A stretch of DNA of 64,000 nucleotides from Candidozyma auris (taxonomy: Eukaryota > Ascomycota > Pichiomycetes > Serinales > Metschnikowiaceae), in contig NC_072812.1 in NCBI RefSeq assembly GCF_003013715.1, forward strand, positions 62,001-126,000. The letters are read 5' to 3'. This document shows positions 50,713 to 58,046 of this stretch, one piece after another (position 1 is the stretch's first letter; every line of letters begins with the position of its first letter). The position numbers and the translations under genes were made by a program. The notes under the pieces were generated by a model that was not told where the DNA came from, did no database searches, and saw nothing but the letters and a program-made list of their open reading frames with translations.

Positions 50713-52927
50713 AGAGAAGAAAAATAAAGATGTTAAAATTTCCAACTACGGCTTTCGAGCTTATATACGTTCACTCATCTCGTCAACATGGCCTCGAGAC
50801 ACGGTGCCCGACAACTATCTTTGGGCTCGCCAGCAACGACACGGTCGAGAGGCACGGCGGTGCCATTCGGCCAGAAGGATCGACGCTGTGATTTGGGATT
50901 GGCCCTCATTGGGACATGGGTGGGTCATAAATCGCTCAAACCCAAGGTGGGTAGGTATTGTTTAGTGAGTCCCCTACAATTTGCACTCGATGTTGCACCC
51001 ACGCCGCACTACGTCAACCAGTAAGTTTAAGCTGGGCAAATTGCGCGATTTAAGTTCTCCTTGCGCCTGTCCTAGGAAGGGCTCCCCCAGCCAATTTAGG
51101 CAACCACCAATGGTAATAATCCCTCAAACCAATTGTCAGGTACAAGAGCCCGCAAATCAAAAAAACAAAAAGGAAAATAAAAGTAGTGGGTCTTGAGGGC
51201 TATTTGCTGCAATTATGGCCATTCACCTTGTAGTCTCACAGAATTCAAGGTTTGCGTTGCAAAATGCGAATTCTCTGGGAGAGAAAGACGGTCAACAGTG
51301 CTGAAGGCTCCACACACAAAATTCAAAAATTTGTATATTCTCGTAAATCATGAAATCGGTCACACTTACACAAAAGCACTTGACAAATGGTTATCTCAAA
51401 AGTGGAGGCTTTTGGTGAGGGATTTTAATTCATGAGTTGTTACACTTTGCGAGGTGTCTCCTGTAAACACCCTCACACTTTGCCCTATTGGGACTGTCAC
51501 AGGCACAAGCTTAACTATGAGGGATATAATTTCGTGGCCGCAGCTGGCTGTGTCGTAATTTTCGAGGCAAAGGAGGGGCGGCACACCTCAGAAAAATTTT
51601 AACCACATGACTGAGGACTCGATGATATTGTGGTCGACAAAAAGTTTCCAATAAACGAGAGGGTTCGCTCCCTTGAGGTTTGATATTCCATTGTTAGCTT
51701 TCGCTTGCTCAGAGGCGCTGTAGGATTGTGCTTTTCGTGGAAAGTTGTCGGTTGAAGTATTGCTTTTGTATCGTCCGTAAGTGTGAGCTTCCCGACGGCT
51801 CACTCAAAGCCAGATCACGGAGAGCATAACGTGTTCTGAGCAAGATCCTTGCTCACAATTCGTGAGACACCGCATGCTCTGTAGCTGGTGACGCTGATAG
51901 TAGCCTAACTGTGTGGTTTCTGTTTTCTGTAAAGATAGGCGTGCAACTATACTTAAGCTAGCACAATGTCCAGTAGAGAGTAAATACCGCACATCCTAGG
52001 GCGCAAATCCCTGGTTTGGTTGTTCATGTTGACCTTTTAATCTACTTCTTGATCTTTTTGAGGAATACGTTCCCCGAATGTTTGCGCTCAGAGACCACTA
52101 GGAGCACCAATTCTTCAAAGTCCATTGGAGAATCCAATTGTCTCGTCTCTCGAAGAATCATCCGGGCAGTAGCCAAGAGCTCACAACAAGTTCGAATTTC
52201 ATCTTGTCAGATTGATTCGTATCTACCATTAGGCAAATTATAGATTCGACGAAGATGTCAATCACCAGTGTCTTACAACTGGTACTCCTGATGAAGCCTG
52301 GTGAGCAACTCCCCATCGGATAAGATCCTACAATAAACCGGTAGCTCTTTTAGGTTTGCACGCAATACCTTTGATAATTTTTCGTTTCCCAAATTTAAAC
52401 TAGGTACTAGCGGTTTCTAAAGGTGTATGGTTTAGAGCCAACGAGCCGTAGCTCCAATAATCGGAGTCCTGCGATGGTCGGGCCGAGAATCTCAGTGGTG
52501 TCAACTCGATTAGGTCCAATCGACTTCTATCATTGGTAACATAGGTGTAAACCGGTCCTGCGGCAAGTACCGAACACCTCGGTCCGTGATCCTCCTGGAT
52601 GCGATCTTCAGGTACGAGCCCAATTGCCAGGGCTGATTATAGAGCCAGCGATTAACGAAAAATCTCACCCTAGTTTTTCAACTTCACCTTCCTTCACAAC
52701 GCCTACTTGATACGCTTGCTGTTTTTGAGCGTGCTTATAAGTCTATTTACTACTCTAGTTGAATAATCTCATCTCTCATCGAATCGCTATTTTTTAGTGT
52801 GGATCTCGCTTGCCCCCCGCAAAATGCACACTATTTCAGGTTCTCCCCACAAGGAGATATCACCGCGAGAAACGTGGTATATATAAATCAAGTTTCTCGC
52901 ACCTACACCATTCAGAGTAACTCCGCC
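50713..52927. other. Large divergent intergenic region P-type ATPase / YJU3
   Basis: 2.2 kb without a supported protein gene. The left 1.6 kb is AT-rich to mixed. Bases 52430-52660 are distinctly GC-rich and hairpin-rich and are listed as a possible RNA gene. A strong TATATATAAAT lies at about 52875-52885, some 45 bp before the YJU3 ATG. Confidence 0.55.
52430..52678 (+). ncRNA. Possible structured Pol III-type non-coding RNA
   Basis: GC-rich island in AT-rich surroundings with many short perfect hairpins. TCGATT/AATCGA pair at 52506-52511 and 52518-52523. AGGTGT/ACACCT at 52543-52548 and 52574-52579 enclose CGGT/ACCG. AGCCC/GGGCT pair at 52617-52621 and 52630-52634. AATCTCAGTGG (52488-52498) resembles a Pol III A box, GGTACGAGCCC (52611-52621) a B box (each about 9 of 11 positions), and TTTTT at 52674-52678 could terminate. 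I could not match it to RNase P, RNase MRP, SRP, U-snRNA or a known snoRNA from memory. Confidence 0.3.
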
Positions 52928-53836
52928 ATGACTAAAGTTCCTTTACCATACGACCCTAAGGGAGAGCCTATTAAAGAGCAAGTGCCATACAATGGCGCCA
53001 CTTTTTTCACCACAACCTGGAAAGTGCCCGAATCTGTTACATACAAGGGTAAAATCATCTATGTCCACGGTTTCTGTGAACACTCCGACATTTACACGCA
53101 ATTTTTTGATGATTTGAGTCAGAATGGCTACGAGGTGTTCTTCTTTGACCAAAGAGGAGCCGGAGACACTTCACCTGGGAAGGATGCCGGTAAAACCGAC
53201 GAGTTCCACACATTTGACGATTTAAATTTCATGATTAAGAGAAACTTGGATGCGAGGACGGACAAGTCAGAGAAGTTTATTCTAGGTGGCCACTCGATGG
53301 GAGGTGGAATTGTGTTGAACTATGCAATCAACGGTAAATACAGAGACGAGTTCAAAGCAGTGTTTTGCTCGGGTCCCTTGGTGCTTTTGCACCCCAAAAC
53401 GCGCCCTAACATCCTCGTTAGGGCTTTACAGCCAGTGATAAACCTGCTCGTGCCTACTCTAAAGATAGACTCTAAGTTGACATACGACTACATCACTTCT
53501 AACGAGGACTGGAAGAACTTCATCAAGAGCAGCGACAAGAAGTTGATTGGCACCATAAGGCAGTTCAACGATATGTTTGTTCGTGGAGAGAAGTTGACAC
53601 AAAAGGAGTATGTTGCCGACTTTAGCCCTACCATTCGCTTGTTGGTGTTGCATGGTGACATAGACTACATCAACGATATAGAGGGGTCCAAGAAGTTCAT
53701 CTCTGTGCTCCCGGATACCGTCAAGCACGAGTTTGTGCCAGTAGAGGGAGGCAGGCACTCACTTTTCAACGAGAGAAAAGAATTATATGACGATACTTTG
53801 AGCCGTGTGTTGAAGTTTTTGAATGAGGAAGCCTAA
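52928..53836 (+). CDS. YJU3: Monoacylglycerol lipase Yju3
   Basis: Serine hydrolase that cleaves monoacylglycerols to glycerol and fatty acid at lipid droplets and membranes. The 302-residue alpha/beta-hydrolase shows HGFCEHSD (oxyanion region), FDQRGAGDTS, and the nucleophile elbow GGHSMGGG with Ser123. The acid is in LVLHGDIDYIND and the catalytic His in EGGRHSLFNE. The whole layout matches Yju3 (313 residues). The frame is open upstream to 52799 but only through a GTG, and a TATATATAAAT box sits inside that stretch. The ATG at 52928 is therefore the start, and the 5'UTR is probably very short. Confidence 0.93.
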   Translation: MTKVPLPYDPKGEPIKEQVPYNGATFFTTTWKVPESVTYKGKIIYVHGFCEHSDIYTQFFDDLSQNGYEVFFFDQRGAGDTSPGKDAGKTDEFHTFDDLNFMIKRNLDARTDKSEKFILGGHSMGGGIVLNYAINGKYRDEFKAVFCSGPLVLLHPKTRPNILVRALQPVINLLVPTLKIDSKLTYDYITSNEDWKNFIKSSDKKLIGTIRQFNDMFVRGEKLTQKEYVADFSPTIRLLVLHGDIDYINDIEGSKKFISVLPDTVKHEFVPVEGGRHSLFNERKELYDDTLSRVLKFLNEEA

Positions 53837-54250
53837 ATATGAAGAAGCCTAATTATTAGATAAATCGAGATTTAATACAAGATATATAGTACTTACGGGG
53901 ATTTGCACCCCGGAAGACCCTCTACCGTCGCGACACCCTAAGCGCATAGGTGGTGCGCATCCGCTTACACTACCGTCTGCCACCGTTAGGACTCCTCGAG
54001 AATACTCTACCCATCATAGATACATTATTTGCAACTGGTGTAACTGATAAAACCAGCGTGACTCCTATTTCATCCACTGTCTGAGCCCCTTTATCATCAA
54101 ACAAAGTGCTCCCATCTTCATTCTCGGCGGCTCGGACGATCTCCTGATGGCGTATATACGCAACCCTACAAAAGTCATCTGATGCTGAATCAACTTATCG
54201 CCTGAAAGAATCACCACAAATACCCTTCTTAACTGTTCTTCCTGTGGACC
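53837..54250. other. Intergenic region YJU3 / PDC2 with GC-rich structured element
   Basis: 414 bp. The first 160 bp hold the structured element listed separately; the rest is the PDC2 promoter, without a clear known motif. Confidence 0.55.
53888..54006 (-). ncRNA. GC-rich structured element with tRNA-like B box, possible RNA gene or tRNA relic
   Basis: On the minus strand a T-arm-like hairpin CGGGG-TGCAAAT-CCCCG (53896-53912) contains GGTGCAAATCC, one base off a Pol III B box. Upstream is a 5-bp stem with a 7-nt loop, GCGCA-CCACCTA-TGCGC (53942-53958). The ends AGTATT and AGTACT could pair with one wobble. GACGGTAG occurs twice. No 7-bp acceptor stem and no T33 were found, so it is not a normal tRNA. 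No T-run follows. Confidence 0.25.
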
Positions 54251-56725
54251 ATGGGATACACGATCAAGCAGAAGATCGAGATATGTCTTCAGTCAGAGGT
54301 CAATCCTAGTATGACCCAGAGCGAGCTAGCGCTGTGGGCTAAAGAGAAGTACGGCTCCCAGAAACCTCCTTCTCAAACGACCATATCTCGAATATTGAGC
54401 TCAAAATCCGAGATCCTCGGCTCCAAGGAGTCAGACTTTTCCTTGGTCAGAAGAAGAAAACAATCAAATCCTCTACTACGAAAGATTCTTACCGAATGGA
54501 TCACCCAGGCCCTTTGGGAGTCTATACCGATTACCACTCCAATCATTCAGCTGACAGCGAATGCCATATGGACAAGGCTACGGGCAGACTCAAAGGATGG
54601 AAATGGCGTCTTTAATCTTAAATGGTGTAATCATTTCGTGAAAAAGCTCAACATCAATTTGGAGGGGTCTCCCAAGGCACAAGAGAAGAACTTGGGCAAA
54701 AAACTCAATACTGTTTGGAGATTAGACGAGAAGTTGGAGCTCAAACAATTCATACGTGACCTAATATACCACCACAACTACTCGCCCAAGGACTTATTCA
54801 CGTTGGACGAGTTTCAATTATTTCATGCCTTGCCGTTGGACCAGATCTTCGACATCTCTTCGATTGATAAGGGCCTCAAACAGAGCGGCACATCTTCTGA
54901 GAACACACTTTCAATAATGCTTGGATGCAATATTGATGGTTCCGAGAAATTATCTCCTTTAGTGGTTTCTCGTCAGGACAAGTTTGACGTTTCGGCAAGC
55001 TCCCATTCAGCATTGAGATCTCACAGTGGGTCACTCTCAGCCCATGCACTTATGAACAAGTTGGATGAGGTGTACCAAATATCGTACAGATCAAACAATA
55101 ATAAATGGATCACCTCAAGCATGTTCCAAGACTACTTGCTCACGTTGGACCACAAAATTGAAAATAGCACTCCAAATCGCCAAATAATCATCTTCTTGGA
55201 TGATAGCTCCTCACACAGAATCATAAATCTTGAGTTCAACCATATAAGACTCGTGTACATGGAAAATGCATCGAAGCATAGAAATCCATATGGGGGCTCG
55301 TTCAATGGAGTCAGATTTGACTATCTTCCCATGAGTTTTGGCATCGTTGAAGAATTCAAAATCTTGTACAGACTTCAACAGTATCTTGACATGATCAACA
55401 AGCAACGATCATTGACAGGAAAACCTAGCAGGCCATCTTCATTATCTCCTGTAAGTTTGGATAATCTCAGGACCCCATCTACTCTGGGTGAGTCTGCAGA
55501 AGTTCTTGCTGAGTCAGACTACCAAGTACCATTTATCAAAGTGATTGAATGGATTAAAAGAGCTTGGGATTCAATAAGATCAGAGAAGATTTTTTTAAGC
55601 TGGAGAGCCACTCACTTGATCAACTTTCGACTGACATGGCCTGCCTCTGATCCGAAAGTTGCGGAGCTAGCTCAGGAGACCTTACTGGCATTTTCTGATA
55701 TCAAGAATACGTATAATCCATCAAAGAGTTACGACAAACTCAAAGAGATCATGAAATATTTAAATGTCGTGATACCCTGGGATATCGATGAGTTACTAGG
55801 GCTAGTCAACGAAAGGAACAAAGTCAGTTTAAACTACGTGTCCATAGAAGAGATAATTGGGAGCTGTGTTGCTGCGTCTCAGGATGATCCAGAAGAGCGA
55901 GAAGTCGTAAATGAAGAGACACCTTCTCCGTTAGGAGCTGGATGGTTCAACGAAGAGACGTCGGCCCAACTAGCAGACTCTCTGTTTCCAAACACTTCAG
56001 CCAGTCCTATGGCAGCTCTGCCAAAGCTTCCTGAGACTAATAGCATGTCCCACTCATCAATGAGCAACACCTCGATCAACAGAGCTCCAATGTTGTTCCC
56101 TTCCTCACAGAACACACAACAGTACTCATCCAACAACCAGTATTCTGGCAGACAAGATCAGGCGGCTCAGGAGTATGGTGCTGGTAGTCCCTCGACTATG
56201 AGTGCGCTACTTCTAGCTACCAATGTTGCTCGTCAACCAGAACCATTTTCAGCTCTACCATCTATTTCCAAAACGGAGATCAACCTTCCTCCTGTAAGTA
56301 GAATGGACATGGGCGGGTACCCAGGTCCATTTGAAAGAAAGCATAGACTCAACAATGCTGAGTTGGAACCGCTCCATCCAGACAGAAAGCGTCCCACTTA
56401 CAATCAGTCCTTCTCTTCTCCGCTTTATGGCAACTCATACGGGTCCACCCCATACTACCCCAGCATCCCCGAGCAAGTACAAGGTGAAAGCCTTCCTCAC
56501 ATCAGGCCACCAAATGACATTAGACTACCTGTCGTTGGTAGAAGATACCGGGAATCCGTGAGGGAAAATCCCAATGATGGAGAGTTAATAGGATTGCTCA
56601 GCAAAGTGATTTCAGCCTCGAGAAGTGAAGGCCTCAACCTTCTGGATCAAGCTTTGGCTGAGCTCAAAGCGAACTTGGTGAAGATGCAGCACAAGCAAGA
56701 GCAAGAAGGCGAGTTGCGAAACTAA
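54251..56725 (+). CDS. PDC2: Pdc2-type transcription regulator derived from a pogo/CENP-B-like transposase
   Basis: Regulator that in yeasts activates pyruvate decarboxylase and thiamine genes. The 824-residue protein has an N-terminal HTH_psq/CENP-B-like pair: about residues 1-60 (PSMTQSELALWAKEKYG, PPSQTTISRIL) and about 70-140 (LLRKILTEWITQALWESIPITTPII). A DDE-transposase-like domain follows at about 165-380 (KDLFTLDEFQLFHALPLD, IIIFLDDSSSHRIINLEFNHIRLVY). Its acidic residues are partly kept, but no transposon ends or target duplications surround it. The C-terminal 350 residues are Ser/Asn/Gln-rich and disordered. Block order matches S. cerevisiae Pdc2 (925). Several CTG codons (residues 28 and 101) sit where I recall Lys and Asp in yeast. 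Confidence 0.9.
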   Translation: MGYTIKQKIEICLQSEVNPSMTQSELALWAKEKYGSQKPPSQTTISRILSSKSEILGSKESDFSLVRRRKQSNPLLRKILTEWITQALWESIPITTPIIQLTANAIWTRLRADSKDGNGVFNLKWCNHFVKKLNINLEGSPKAQEKNLGKKLNTVWRLDEKLELKQFIRDLIYHHNYSPKDLFTLDEFQLFHALPLDQIFDISSIDKGLKQSGTSSENTLSIMLGCNIDGSEKLSPLVVSRQDKFDVSASSHSALRSHSGSLSAHALMNKLDEVYQISYRSNNNKWITSSMFQDYLLTLDHKIENSTPNRQIIIFLDDSSSHRIINLEFNHIRLVYMENASKHRNPYGGSFNGVRFDYLPMSFGIVEEFKILYRLQQYLDMINKQRSLTGKPSRPSSLSPVSLDNLRTPSTLGESAEVLAESDYQVPFIKVIEWIKRAWDSIRSEKIFLSWRATHLINFRLTWPASDPKVAELAQETLLAFSDIKNTYNPSKSYDKLKEIMKYLNVVIPWDIDELLGLVNERNKVSLNYVSIEEIIGSCVAASQDDPEEREVVNEETPSPLGAGWFNEETSAQLADSLFPNTSASPMAALPKLPETNSMSHSSMSNTSINRAPMLFPSSQNTQQYSSNNQYSGRQDQAAQEYGAGSPSTMSALLLATNVARQPEPFSALPSISKTEINLPPVSRMDMGGYPGPFERKHRLNNAELEPLHPDRKRPTYNQSFSSPLYGNSYGSTPYYPSIPEQVQGESLPHIRPPNDIRLPVVGRRYRESVRENPNDGELIGLLSKVISASRSEGLNLLDQALAELKANLVKMQHKQEQEGELRN

Positions 56726-56848
56726 GATGATACCCAGCACGACTACACACTTTCATAGCATTCGTATCAAATCTTTTAATTCACTATTTACAAACAAGGA
56801 AATGAAAAGGAGGTCTAACGTTATCGAACCACACAGTAGCGCATTGCT

Positions 56849-57199
56849 CTATTCGTCCTCCTCCATAATGCCCAACTCTCTTGCTCTTGCCTCCAACCTC
56901 TCTCTCTTCTCAGCACGAGCTCTTCTGATTCGAGCCACCTCTGCCTGAATTTCATGAGGTTCCTTGGGAACCTGGTTAAGCGTCAGAGGATCTGGCCAAA
57001 ATCCCGGCAAGTTAAACTTTTTATCTGAATCGATACCAACCCAGTACATGACAAGAATTGGGGTCAAGAGACAGAAGCCAAACTGCTGTTAGCTAGATGG
57101 AACAAAAATAGCGACATAGATTCTTCAACATACCTTAAACGTCTCTAGCTGTGTTCTGGTTATGCCGCCAGCGAACTTTCTGTAATGATATAATACCAT
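56849..57199 (-). CDS. PET100: Cytochrome c oxidase assembly factor Pet100 (spliced)
   Basis: Small inner-mitochondrial-membrane chaperone that helps join cytochrome c oxidase subunits. Exon 1 is 57134-57199 and exon 2 is 56849-57082, giving 99 residues. The spliced start is MVLYHYRKFAGGITRTQLET. It leads through FKFGFCLLTPILVMYWVG, the single membrane helix, to DSDKKFNLPGFWPDP. A charged coiled helix follows (EPHEIQAEVARIRRARAEKR) with an acidic end. The LETF/KFGF junction is the conserved Pet100 segment and is produced only by splicing. Length is close to S. cerevisiae Pet100 (111). Identity is from remembered family pattern. It shares a 142-bp divergent promoter with TVP23. Confidence 0.82.
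57083..57133 (-). other. PET100 intron (51 nt)
   Basis: On the minus strand the donor GTATGT is at 57133-57128, the branchpoint-like GCTAAC at about 57093-57088, and the acceptor CAGCAG ends at 57083. The first of the two CAGs would lie too close to the branchpoint, and the second restores the same 5-base spacing as the other introns here. Confidence 0.82.
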
Positions 57200-57341
57200 G
57201 GTGGTCTCGGATGTAGTAATCACCTTACTTCTGGGGATGGCTTCGCATTCGCACCCATTTTGTATGGCGTACACATTGTACACATACTTCACTAACTACT
57301 CGTGTTGTACGCAATCGTTGAGATCAAAAACTACTTAGAGG

Positions 57342-58046
57342 ATGTCTGGATATACACGGATTGAGCCTGACGAGCCAGTTGACAGCAATCCTTATACTTC
57401 GGCGAATAGCAATGGCTCCCCTGGCGTATCAGGTAATATGGCCTCTGAACCTACCAGCGGAGACCACGAAGAATGGCTGTGGTCGAGAAAACTTAAGGAA
57501 TCGTCCCACCCGGTGGCATTGATGTTTTATATTGTGTTTCGTTTAGCCCCTATCTTTACCTATATATTTGGCAATATGATAATTTCGCTTTTCATCAGCC
57601 AGAACAGGTTCATACTCCACTTCATCATCCTCACGCTTCTAGTGTCGGCTGATTTCTGGAACCTAAAGAACATCTCAGGAAGATTGTTGGTGGGCCTACG
57701 GTGGTGGAATGAAACAAACAAGCAGGAGGGCTCTACAAGCTTTGAAAACGTGTGGGTGTTTGAGTCTGCAGACCCAGACAGGTATATTAACCCAATTGAC
57801 TCAAAAGTATTTTGGACATTGCTCTACGTCCAGCCAGTGGCGTGGGCAGTCTTGGCTATAATGGCCGTTTTGAAGTTCGAGTTGTTGTATCTTGTTCTCA
57901 TCGTCATCAGCATCTCCTTGTCTCTTACAAACGCGATGGCTTTTACTAAGTGCGACAAGTTCGGCAAAGCAAACAACTTGGCTTCCGATTTCGTGTCCAG
58001 AACCACCGGGGGAATCTGGAATAGGCTTAACCCATTCTCTTCATGA
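57342..58046 (+). CDS. TVP23: Golgi/TGN membrane protein Tvp23
   Basis: Late-Golgi vesicle membrane protein of the DUF846 family, with a role in Golgi trafficking. The 234-residue protein has a disordered acidic N-terminus of about 50 residues. The conserved SSHPVALMFYIVFRLAPIFTYIFG (helix 1) follows, then helix 2, DFWNLKNISGRLLVGLRWWNE, and FWTLLYVQPVAWAVLAI. Two more helices complete a four-helix membrane core. The LVGLRWWN and W..L..QP motifs are diagnostic. Its stop TGA at 58044-58046 overlaps the palindrome TCATGA, whose other half is the VPS41 stop. Confidence 0.94.
   Translation: MSGYTRIEPDEPVDSNPYTSANSNGSPGVSGNMASEPTSGDHEEWLWSRKLKESSHPVALMFYIVFRLAPIFTYIFGNMIISLFISQNRFILHFIILTLLVSADFWNLKNISGRLLVGLRWWNETNKQEGSTSFENVWVFESADPDRYINPIDSKVFWTLLYVQPVAWAVLAIMAVLKFELLYLVLIVISISLSLTNAMAFTKCDKFGKANNLASDFVSRTTGGIWNRLNPFSS

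Noticed and set aside
53888..54006. Calling this region a tRNA gene
   Set aside because: No 7-bp acceptor stem pairs around the T-arm and the anticodon-like loop lacks T33, so I list it only as a structured element.
54251..56725. Treating PDC2 as an active mobile element
   Set aside because: Although transposase-derived, it matches the host regulator Pdc2 across its length and has no terminal inverted repeats or target duplications.
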